DNA of 8,965 bases from Actinobacteria bacterium ATB1 (GTDB taxonomy: Bacteria > Actinomycetota > Acidimicrobiia > UBA2766). The translations under genes were made by a program, and so were the position numbers. This document shows positions 1 to 6,310 of this stretch, piece by piece (the stretch's first letter is position 1; every line of letters begins with the position of its first letter). The notes beneath the pieces were generated by a model. It did not search any database. It was not told the DNA's origin and was given only the letters and a program-made list of their open reading frames with translations. The DNA lies in contig QWHP01000090.1 of assembly GCA_021404985.1 (NCBI GenBank), positions 1 to 8,965 of the forward strand. The letters are read 5' to 3'.

Positions 1-1
1 C

Positions 2-640
2 GTCAAAGCGGTGAAGGACGCAACGGGTGTCAAGGTGAACGACGTCGTCCTCGCGCTCTGCGCCGGCGCCCTTCGCAACTGGCTTATGAAGAACGACGAC
101 CTCCCGGACGAACCGCTGATCGCAGCTTGCCCGGTGTCGACACGCGACGAGACGTCGCTCGGTGACTGGGGGAACATGGTCTCGGGACTCTTCGCGACGC
201 TCGCAACAGATGTCGAGGATCCCCTGGAACGTCTCGACGCGATCCGCCAGGGCACCGAGGACGCCAAGTCGATGTACGCGTCGGGGATAGAGGATGTCGT
301 CATCGACTGGGCAGAGGTTCCGGTACCGGCGTTCCTCGGGATGGGAGTCCGCTTCTGGCAAAGGGTTGACCTCGCGCGACGAGTCAGGCCGATCTTCAAC
401 CTCTTGATCTCGAACGTCCCCGGCCCTCCCTTCCCCCTCTACGCGGCTGGTGCGAGGCTCGTCGGATGCTTCCCGATGGGACCGGTGCTGGACTCGATAG
501 GACTGAACGTCACGGTCCTCAGCTACACGGACCACGTCGGCTTCGGCTTCGTCGGTTGCCCTGAGTCCGTTCCGGACATCTGGACCCTCGCCGACGGAGT
601 CCCGGACGCCCTCGAGGAACTACACGCTGCCGTGCTCTGA
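2..640 (+). CDS. Wax ester synthase/diacylglycerol acyltransferase (WS/DGAT), C-terminal part, 5' truncated
   Basis: This is the C-terminal half of a bifunctional wax ester synthase/acyl-CoA:diacylglycerol acyltransferase, which makes storage triacylglycerol or wax esters from acyl-CoA. The frame is open to the window edge, so the gene starts outside. The N-terminal condensation-type domain with the HHxxxDG active site is therefore not visible. What is visible is the DUF1298-type C-terminal domain: VNDVVLALCAGALRNWL near the start (the family's ND motif), CPVSTRDE, the NLLISNVPGPPFPLY block about two thirds along, and GLNVTVLSYTD with FGFVGCPE near the end. The family is typically 450-480 residues and about 213 codons are seen here. 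The stop lies inside the last codons of the convergent acetyltransferase gene (21-bp tail-to-tail overlap). Enzymes of this family are abundant in oil-storing actinobacteria. The family call is firm; substrate preference cannot be read from the sequence. Confidence 0.93.
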   Translation, partial: VKAVKDATGVKVNDVVLALCAGALRNWLMKNDDLPDEPLIAACPVSTRDETSLGDWGNMVSGLFATLATDVEDPLERLDAIRQGTEDAKSMYASGIEDVVIDWAEVPVPAFLGMGVRFWQRVDLARRVRPIFNLLISNVPGPPFPLYAAGARLVGCFPMGPVLDSIGLNVTVLSYTDHVGFGFVGCPESVPDIWTLADGVPDALEELHAAVL

Positions 641-1231
641 CGGGGCGGCTCGCGACTTGCGGAACTCGCCTTGCGTGATCCGGTACAGAACATGCGAACG
701 GAGTGGATGTCCGGGTGACAGCTTCGGGTGATCGAAATCGCCGGACGCGTCGCGTCTCATGCCGATTCGGCGCATCACAGCAGCCGAGCGGTGGTTGATC
801 CGGGCCGTGTAGGAGACGACTTCGTCGAGACCCACCCGGGAGAACGCGAATCCCAGGGCGGCACGCGCTGCCTCCGTCGCATAGCCAAGACCCCAGTACG
901 GGAGGGCCAGACGCCAGCCGATCTCGACGCTGGGGGCGAAAGGCACCTCCGACCCGACCGGGTTCAACCCGACGAAGCCGACGAAGTCGGCCACCCCGGG
1001 TACCTCGACGGCCCAGAGGCCGAACCCGTGACTGTCGAAGAGCGCGTTCGCGAACCGCGCGAGGTCGTGACTCTCGTCAGCGGCGAGAGGTCCGGGCATG
1101 AACTCCATGACGGCTGGGTCGGCGTTCATCTGTGCGAATGCCCCGAGGTCGGAATCTCGCCATCGCCGCATGAGAAGGCGTTCGGTGCGAACTTCGTACA
1201 GACCGGCGTCGTGCTGCTCGCCCGTGTTCAC
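620..1231 (-). CDS. GNAT family N-acetyltransferase, RimJ/RimL-like
   Basis: A 203-residue GNAT-fold acetyltransferase of the RimJ/RimL (Acetyltransf_3) type, predicted to transfer acetyl from acetyl-CoA to an amine; the substrate is unknown. The usual opening RTERLLMRRWRDSDL is at residues 15-29. EIGWRLALPYWGLGYATEAA at residues 103-122 contains the acetyl-CoA pyrophosphate-binding loop. NHRSAAVMRRIGM at about 146-158 is the C-terminal substrate/CoA segment. Length is normal for the family and no defect is seen. The start is GTG at 1229-1231. It has no Shine-Dalgarno sequence but a TAGAGT box six bases upstream, so the mRNA is probably leaderless. The 3' end overlaps the end of the convergent acyltransferase gene. 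Some relatives acetylate ribosomal proteins or antibiotics; nothing here decides between roles. Confidence 0.92.
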   Translation of the reverse strand: MNTGEQHDAGLYEVRTERLLMRRWRDSDLGAFAQMNADPAVMEFMPGPLAADESHDLARFANALFDSHGFGLWAVEVPGVADFVGFVGLNPVGSEVPFAPSVEIGWRLALPYWGLGYATEAARAALGFAFSRVGLDEVVSYTARINHRSAAVMRRIGMRRDASGDFDHPKLSPGHPLRSHVLYRITQGEFRKSRAAPSEHGSV

Positions 1232-1237
1232 GAGCGC

Positions 1238-1243
1238 ACTCTA
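1238..1243 (-). promoter_or_regulatory. Putative -10 box of a leaderless promoter for the GNAT gene
   Basis: On the minus strand TAGAGT (TANNNT consensus) ends six bases before the GTG start codon, the spacing expected when transcription starts at the start codon itself. No convincing -35 hexamer is seen. The same hexamer occurs upstream of ftsE. Confidence 0.45.
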
Positions 1244-1275
1244 CGGGACACGGCAGGGTTCGGTCCTTTGGTCAC

Positions 1276-3477
1276 CTAGACCGGCCGTTTCACGAGGAGC
1301 TCTGCAGGCACGTTGGTCGTGACCGACCCGAGGGTTCGTGTCACGGATGGGACCCTCTTGGCGTTCGAGTACGTTCCGGTTCCGATCGAGACGTCGACGA
1401 GTTCCGTGCCCGTGAGCTGGGTTCCGAACTCGATCACCACAGTGCGGGTGTCGATTGGATGGCGATGTGTGCTCACCTGTCCGGGAGCGGGGGATCCGGG
1501 AACGTGTGTCTGCGTCGCTCCGTCGATCCTGACGAGGATTCCGTTGTAGCCGAGTGGCTCCTCGACGAGTGAGGTATCAAAGGTCAACGTCACAGTCTGG
1601 CCGTCCCGGCTCGAGCCGACGAGCCGGGGGCCTCGATTGGCGTCCGGATCGGACGCGTAGAGGGCGTCGTGGATCGCCAGCGCCCATCGGCGTTTCGCCT
1701 CCTGCATCGAGCCGTCCTCGTTCTTGAAGTGGATGTGCGCGGGATCTGCCGTGAGTGCGACGTCGTAGAGGACCGGCCCGCGCTTGAAAAGGCTCCGGGC
1801 ACCGCTCTGGTCGTCCCAGAGGTCCTGGACCACCTTGCGCACGTTCGTGTCGCCGCCCGCCGCACCGGGTGTGTTACCGATCTGGGCCGCAATGATGGGC
1901 ACACCGAGGTCGACCGCGAGGTCCGTGACCCAGGCGTCGACCTGACCGAGGTAGTACGCGTAGCTGCTCTGGTTCGTCGCCTCGGATTCACCCTGCCAGT
2001 GCAGCACCGCTCTCACCGCACCGTTCAAGTCGCCGGGCCTCTCTGTGACAGACCGATCGACCACGCCGTTGGGGATACACGCGATCTGCTCGACCCTCTG
2101 AACGAGTTCCTCGTAGGCCGTGAGGTCCGACGAAGCCGGGTCTGTGCTCCAAGACCCGACGGGCTTCTGGTGCCACGACATCGGCATCCCCGGGTTGGAG
2201 ACCACAGTGATGCCCACTGGTACTCCCGTGACTTGGGTGAGGTAGCCGAGCGCGTAGGGCCAGACCGACGCCGCGGCGGAGGGACCGCCACCGGTCGGGT
2301 CGTTGGCCGCCTGCGCCCACCCGCCCCACTGCACGTACATGGGATGGTCGGTCCGGGTGGGGGCGAACGGGCCGTCGACGATGTCCCTGAGCTCGTACCA
2401 CGTGTGCACGCCGTTCTCGTCCCGGTTCATGAGCAGGGACCCGGGCAGGCCTCCGACTTCGGTCGTGAACTCGTCGGCGATCCCGCCGTCCTCCGCCGCC
2501 CAACCGAAGCCCGACGCGTTGCTCTGGCCGGTGACGACGAAGACGTCGCCCACGTTCACCTCCCAATCCTGGAGCTCCTCGGTGTGGCCGTCCGAATACC
2601 GGACCCTTACGTCGAGACCCGACCCGACTGTGGCGGTGACCTCGCCCGAGAACTGTCCGCCACCGGGGCTCGCATCCAGCACAGCCCAGTCACCCACGCC
2701 GAAACGCCAATCGACGGCGACAGCAGGATGCGTGCCGTCATGGGTTTCAGGGTATGTGCCCGCGACTCTGAACGTTGCGTGCCCGGACAGCGTGGAACTC
2801 ACGTCGTCGCGCTGGAAGGTTCGCCAGCGAGACGGTTCGGAGAGGACGATCGCCGAGACCTCGGCCGGGGTCACCGTGATCGACACCTCCGATGTGCCCT
2901 CGGCGCCCGAGTCGTCGACGACGGTCAGCTCCGCCTCGTACGTGCCTGCCGTCGTGTAGGTGTGCGTGACGGCCTGCCCTCGGGCGACGGCGCCGTCCCC
3001 GAAGCCCACCGACCAGGACTCGATCGTGCCGTCGGGATCGTGGGACGCTGACCCGTCGAAAGACACCGTCAACGGCGCAGGTCCGGTGAGAGGGTCAGCG
3101 GCCAGTTGGGCAACCGGGGGCAGGTTCGTCGCCGGACCCTCGACAACGGCGGTCGGCTCGCTGTATGCGCTTGCGGATCCGAAGAGGCTGCGGTTAATCA
3201 CCTTCACCCGGAGTCGGGATCCCCCGTCAGATGCCGCCGGGCTGTAGGTCCTGGTGGTCGCACCCGGAATGGGTACACACACGGATGTATCCGAAGCACA
3301 TCGTTCCCAGACGTAGAGGATTGTGCCTCCGTTGTGCCAGGTTCCCGGATCGACCTACAACGACGCCCCGACGCGTGGTTCCCCGATTATCGACGGCTCT
3401 GTGACCAAGACCGGGCCGCACGCCGTCAACCCGAGCGCGAGCGCGAGAACCCAGACTGCCTTCCTCGCCCATTCCAT
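1276..3477 (-). pseudogene. Secreted lipoprotein esterase (Ig-like + PKD + SASA/CE6-like SGNH hydrolase) with in-frame amber codon 41
   Basis: Read from ATG 3475-3477 this is a 733-codon gene with one in-frame TAG at 3355-3357 (codon 41). Before the stop there is a lipoprotein signal peptide with lipobox LTAC and Cys20. After it the frame continues VDPGTWHNGGTILYVWERC, an actinobacterial Ig-like repeat (about 30-110), so the two parts belong to one gene. A PKD domain follows (about 119-202, ending HTYTTAGTYEAELTVVD). The esterase domain carries the SGNH/SASA blocks GQSN (317-320, nucleophile Ser319), HWQGESE (about 493-499) and DPAHIHF (578-584, likely Asp578 and His581). A beta-rich tail ends at TAG 1276. 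Family members deacetylate carbohydrates (sialic acid or xylan O-acetyl groups); the substrate here is unknown. Starting at GTG 3282 would give a 668-residue protein without an export signal, so I treat the gene as nonsense-interrupted. A sequencing error or amber readthrough are alternatives. Confidence 0.82.
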
Positions 3478-3520
3478 ACCAACCCGCCCTGTTTGCCTGC
3501 CTCGCCACGCTCGGCCAGCG

Positions 3521-3544
3521 GCGGGGGACCATGAGCACCCCCGC
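3521..3544 (-). terminator. GC-rich hairpin between the small membrane protein gene and the esterase
   Basis: A seven-base inverted repeat, GCGGGGG (3521-3527) with CCCCCGC (3538-3544), encloses a ten-base loop. It lies downstream of the small membrane protein gene and about 44 bases upstream of the esterase start. It could end the former transcript or sit in the latter's leader. There is no T-tract, so the terminator role is tentative. Confidence 0.3.
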
Positions 3545-3639
3545 TTCTAGGTGCTGGAAACGGCCACACGGTAGCACCCGGATGGGACATCGGCAACGAA
3601 GAACCCGCATAGCCGCCCGCGTTCTGGGTGATCCGAGAC

Positions 3640-3978
3640 TCAGCGGGCAAGGGCTGCGAGGACCGGGACGACAGCGACCGTCTGTCCGAGGGCGAGCATG
3701 CAGGCCAAAGTCGCCACGCCTGCCTCGGCCCGGTGCAAGAGGACGAGGACGACTGCGACGACTCCCAGGGCAGCAGCAGTCGAGTAGGCCGCGGAAGTGG
3801 GAAGCGACGTCTGCCACGCCTGCCAGGCGAGGGAACCGAAGAGCGCCGAGAACCAAGTGGACGTCGAGACGACAGAAACGAGGAGGAGGCGACGCGGGCT
3901 CCGGAACCGCTTGGGGACCCGACCGTAGATGCGGAGGCAGCGCACGACATCCCTGTAGGCGGTGGCCAATCGACTCAC
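3640..3978 (-). CDS. Small three-helix membrane protein, unknown function
   Basis: I do not recognise the family. The frame encodes 112 residues. A basic N-terminal segment (RDVVRCLRIYGRVPKRFRSPRR, about 9-30) is followed by three hydrophobic stretches at about 31-55, 62-82 and 86-110, ending almost at the last helix. The third codon positions are strongly G/C-rich as in neighbouring genes, and the hydrophobic pattern makes this strand more credible than the charged reading on the other strand. The start is GTG 3976-3978. It has no Shine-Dalgarno sequence but a TAGATT box eight bases upstream, consistent with leaderless translation. The gene is divergent from the DUF1275-like gene, with a 137-bp shared promoter region, and precedes the esterase in the same direction. 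A membrane location is inferred from hydrophobicity only. Confidence 0.68.
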   Translation of the reverse strand: MSRLATAYRDVVRCLRIYGRVPKRFRSPRRLLLVSVVSTSTWFSALFGSLAWQAWQTSLPTSAAYSTAAALGVVAVVLVLLHRAEAGVATLACMLALGQTVAVVPVLAALAR

Positions 3979-3986
3979 GGGCCAGG

Positions 3987-3992
3987 AATCTA
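3987..3992 (-). promoter_or_regulatory. Putative -10 box, leaderless promoter of the small membrane protein gene
   Basis: The minus strand reads TAGATT, eight bases before the GTG start, in the divergent intergenic region. No clear -35 element is visible. Confidence 0.38.
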
Positions 3993-4102
3993 GTTCGGTG
4001 GCACCCTCACGTCATGAAGGGAGGCTCGGGGCTCCGGTCCTGACCGACATGGGGACACCAGGCCCCGTACCTGCTCTGCACCGGCGCCCGTGCCGGCGGC
4101 CC

Positions 4103-4108
4103 TATCTT
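4103..4108 (+). promoter_or_regulatory. Putative -10 box, leaderless promoter of the DUF1275-like gene
   Basis: TATCTT fits TANNNT and ends seven bases before ATG 4116. No Shine-Dalgarno sequence precedes that ATG, so this spacing favours ATG 4116 over TTG 4107 as the start. No -35 hexamer is convincing. Confidence 0.42.
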
Positions 4109-4115
4109 GCTCCCC

Positions 4116-4789
4116 ATGTCCGGTTCGGGATCGACCCCTCGACCTCGCCTCGGCCTGGCACTGGCCGGAATCGCCGGCTTCACGGACGCGGCGGCGTTCG
4201 TCGCCCTCCTCGGGGTGTTCGTGTCCCACATGAGCGGCTCGACGACACGCCTCGCCGTCGAGCTCGGCCGCACGCATTGGCATCGGGCGGTCCCGTTCAT
4301 GATCGTGATCGCGGGTTTCACGGCCGGGGCGTTCGCGGGACAGATGTGGCTGTCCTTCCATCCGCTGGCCCTGCGGTCCCTGCTGGTCGCCGAGGCCGGC
4401 CTCCTCCTCGCCGTCGCCGCTGCCGGGCTTCTCCTCGGACACGACAACGGATTGACCGAGTCCGGTCTCGGACGGGTGGTCGTGCTCGGTGGGATCGCAG
4501 CATTGGCGATGGGCTCACAGGCGTCGGCGGCGCGCCGGGCAGCAGGCCTCGACGTGAACACGACGTTCATCTCGGGCATGCTCGCACGGGCCGGCGAGGA
4601 GCTCGCCGCAGCCGCCCGTGCGTCGAACAGGGGATGAAAGGCCGCGCTCCCCTACCTCGGCGTGTGGGTGGCATTCCTCGCCGGGGGTGTCCTCGGGGCG
4701 TTCGCGCGAGCCGTCTCGGGACTTCGGCGCTCGCCGCGGCGTCGCTTGCCCTGCTCGGGCTCTCCTGGCGCTGCTCCGCATCCCCTTGA
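4116..4789 (+). pseudogene. DUF1275 (YoaK-like) membrane protein, broken by an in-frame TGA and a frameshift
   Basis: The N-terminal part is typical of the DUF1275/YoaK family of multi-pass membrane proteins of unknown function: GIAGFTDAAAFVALLGVFVSHMSGSTTRLA near the start, then AGFTAGAFAGQ, a hydrophobic LLLAVAAAGLLLG segment, AMGSQASAARR, and DVNTTFISGMLA. The intact reading from ATG 4116 ends after 173 codons at TGA 4635-4637. The same frame continues directly after it with AALPYLGVWVAFLAGGVLGA, the expected next family helix. Near 4715-4725 the coding signal moves by one base (-1) into a frame reading TSALAAASLALLGLSW, which is the last helix, ending at TGA 4787-4789. The total of about 224 codons matches the family length, so this is one gene with two lesions. 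A 173-residue truncated protein may still be made. Sequencing error is the alternative. It converges on ssrA. Confidence 0.82.
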
Positions 4790-4841
4790 GCGCAAACGTG
4801 CAGGCACGCCAGCGGGGAGGATGCGAGGCAGCGTATTGTCG

Positions 4842-4855
4842 ACTCCGGTCGGAGT
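4842..4855 (-). terminator. Short hairpin abutting the tmRNA 3' end
   Basis: ACTCC (4842-4846) and GGAGT (4851-4855) form a short stem starting at the tmRNA discriminator base. It may take part in 3' end formation or processing of the ssrA transcript. The stem is small and no T-tract follows, so the role is uncertain. The rest of the interval to the DUF1275 remnant shows only a minor CGTGC/GCACG dyad at 4797-4808. Confidence 0.25.
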
Positions 4856-5204
4856 GGAGGTGCGGGGACTCGAACCCCGGTCCCTCGGGTGTGACGCGTG
4901 GCTTCTCCGAGCGCAGTGCGAGGGAGCAAGTCTCGGGAACGGTCGTCCTCACACGCCCTCTCGTTCCCCAGGTCGACCTGCATGTTCCCTTCCCGGCCGA
5001 TCGACCGGAACCGGAAGGGTGAGTCCCTTATGACACGGTGACCGGGGCGGGACTTCCCGGGCCGCGGGCTACCTCGTTATCAGGCAGCCAGAGCCATCTG
5101 AGGCTCGTCAGTTGTTGGGTTGCCGGTTGTTTCACGAGGACTCCGGCATCCTCGGCTCGCTTCCCACGAGTCACTCGAACCCAAGGTCGAAACCAGTCAC
5201 CCCC
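4855..5204 (-). ncRNA. ssrA: Transfer-messenger RNA (tmRNA)
   Basis: This is tmRNA, which with SmpB and EF-Tu rescues stalled ribosomes and adds a degradation tag. The 5' end reads GGGGGTGACTGGTTTCGAC (5204 down), the classic tmRNA start. The acceptor stem pairs GGGGGUG (5204-5198) with CACCUCC (4862-4856) over seven positions. The third pair is G-U, the alanine identity signal (G3-U70), and the discriminator base is A (4855). The T arm is CGGGG-TTCGAGT-CCCCG. The next bases read CTCC, so CCA is not encoded and must be added enzymatically. The tag reading frame lies at 5080-5124 and the remaining sequence fits the pseudoknot region. The gene is normally next to smpB; here about 1.2 kb carrying a repeat-flanked nuclease gene intervenes. 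No strong promoter is evident in the 60 bp upstream; CATAGA at 5215-5220 is the best -10 candidate. Confidence 0.96.
5080..5124 (-). other. tmRNA proteolysis-tag reading frame
   Basis: Inside ssrA the frame GGC AAC ... GCT GCC TGA TAA reads GNPTTDEPQMALAA followed by a double stop (TGA 5080-5082, TAA 5077-5079). The ALAA terminus is the usual ClpXP/ClpAP recognition end. The resume codon is taken as GGC (5122-5124), with A at position -4. Alanine is the commoner resume residue, so the exact first codon is less certain than the remainder. Confidence 0.85.
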
Positions 5205-5264
5205 TTGGCTTTGGTCTATGTGCGTGACAACGTAGCAGACACCTGCGACATTCCCTACCGACAT

Positions 5265-5375
5265 TCATGTGGGCAGGATCACCGACGTCTGGCGTCGCCA
5301 ATCCGCACCCACATGCGCAGAAAACGTCAGCTGGGCAGGATCACCGACGTCTGGCGTCGCTTGCGCTGCCCACAT
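5265..5375 (+). repeat. 111-bp REP-like double-hairpin repeat, left copy
   Basis: This is a direct copy of 6311-6421: 101 of 111 positions match, and the first 65 are identical. It contains two palindromic units with a 62-bp period; 29 bases (5270-5298 and 5332-5360) are identical between the units. Unit A folds as CATGTGGG (5266-5273) with CCCACATG (5308-5315), GGAT (5276-5279) with ATCC (5301-5304), and CGACG with CGTCG around a TCTGG loop (5283-5297). Unit B pairs TGGGCAG (5332-5338) with CTGCCCA (5366-5372), plus outer GTCA/TGAC. It holds the 3' end and stop codon of the DUF559 gene and lies about 60 bp upstream of the tmRNA 5' end. Confidence 0.93.
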
Positions 5376-6276
5376 GACCGGAGAGCGTTCGTCACTGCCG
5401 CGACCGCCTCCTGCGGCCGGAACAAGACCACCGGGCGACCCAGACGGAGCACCTCGAGGCCGGCGTCTGCCATGAGCGCGTCACGGAAGGAATCGAAGTG
5501 GCGCTGCTCTGCGAGATCATGGGCACGCCCGTCGATCTCCACGACGAGCCCAGCGTCTCGTGCATGGAAGTCGGCTTCGAAGGTGCGACCGAAGACCTCG
5601 ACCTCGGTGTGGTGCTCGAACACCCCGGGCCAATGCCGCTGCGCGAGCCGCGCGAACGCTGTCTCCGCGTCGCTGTCATGATCCTCGATGCCCCCCGGCT
5701 GGCGGGCGATCGCGCGCCGCAGGGGCTTCCCCCCATGATGTCTCCGCGAGCTCCGAGCCCTTTGCCAGATGTCGAGTCGGGAGACGTCCGAATCCCTCGA
5801 GGCCAGATCGACGACCCTCTGCAAACCGCTGTCATCCAGGATCATCGCAAGATCGAGCAACGTCCGCGGGATCGCAGTGCAGGGCAGCCCGGCAACCGTG
5901 ACCACCTCGTCGGAATCCAGTGAGCGGCTGCGGCGCACGGCAACATCGCTCAACTTCACGTATCGCGAGTGCCTGGTCATCACGTGCGGGTAAGGCGGCC
6001 TCGGAACCAAACCGTGGTGGTGGGCCGCCGAGAGGTGCGAAGGCAGGCGTCCCCCACCGCAAGAACGGCCGCCATGTCGAGCAACTCGGGCGTGGACGGC
6101 GTGCCGGCATGCTTGTAGACGGCCGGATGGACCTGAACCCAGACGCCGCCTTGGAGCCGTCGGTCTACGGCGCGTTCCGAGAGGCCGGCCTCGACGGCCT
6201 GCCGTCTCGAGAAGGTGCCGAATTGGGCTCCGGCAAGTTGGGCGACGACGACATCGGGGGAGGGCAACCTGCTCAT
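5327..6276 (-). pseudogene. AbiEi-like winged-helix plus DUF559 (Vsr-like) nuclease-domain protein, frameshifted
   Basis: From ATG 6274-6276 the first 79 codons encode an N-terminal domain like that of type IV toxin-antitoxin AbiEi-family proteins (FGTFSRRQAVEAGLSERAVDRRL, then VHPAVYKHAG). The frame then goes wrong. A -1 shift near 6038-6040 restores the family sequence HLSAAHHHGLVPRPPYPH and TLLDLA, then the C-terminal DUF559 domain: ETAFARLAQRHWPGVFEHHTEVEVFG, EADFHARDAGLVVEIDGRAHD and ALMADAGLEVLRLG. The Asp and Glu-Ile-Asp in the second motif fit a PD-(D/E)XK/Vsr-like nuclease core. The restored length is about 316 residues, usual for these proteins, which are common multi-copy orphans in actinobacteria. 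The last 15 codons and TGA (5327-5329) lie in the left flanking repeat. The 227-codon downstream piece could start at TTG 6010. A real frameshift or a missing base in the sequence both fit. DNA substrate and role are unknown. Confidence 0.83.
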
Positions 6277-6310
6277 GCCCTCAGTCTCGCCCGCCCCTGC
6301 GACAGAAAAG

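Noticed and set aside
1669..3051. 460-codon plus-strand frame opposite the esterase
   Set aside because: Arg/Val/Asp-rich composition typical of an antisense shadow; the opposite strand has recognisable PKD and esterase motifs.
3628..3993. Plus-strand frame opposite the small membrane protein
   Set aside because: Highly charged with no hydrophobic pattern; the minus strand gives a coherent three-helix protein with a -10 box at the start.
3962..4789. Long plus-strand frame of 275 codons
   Set aside because: Only its last ~25 codons carry coding signal, as the frameshifted end of the DUF1275 gene. The rest is an arginine/proline-rich shadow frame.
4855..4885. tRNA gene suggested by a GGTTCGAGTCC-like T arm
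   Set aside because: The matching acceptor strand lies 340 nt away at 5198-5204, so it is the tRNA-like end of tmRNA.
4790..4885. Phage or island attachment site at the ssrA 3' end
   Set aside because: No integrase gene and no second copy of the ssrA 3' end in the window.
5028..5264. 78-codon minus-strand frame over ssrA
   Set aside because: It overlies the tmRNA gene, whose structure is fully accounted for; the only translated part is the tag in a different frame.
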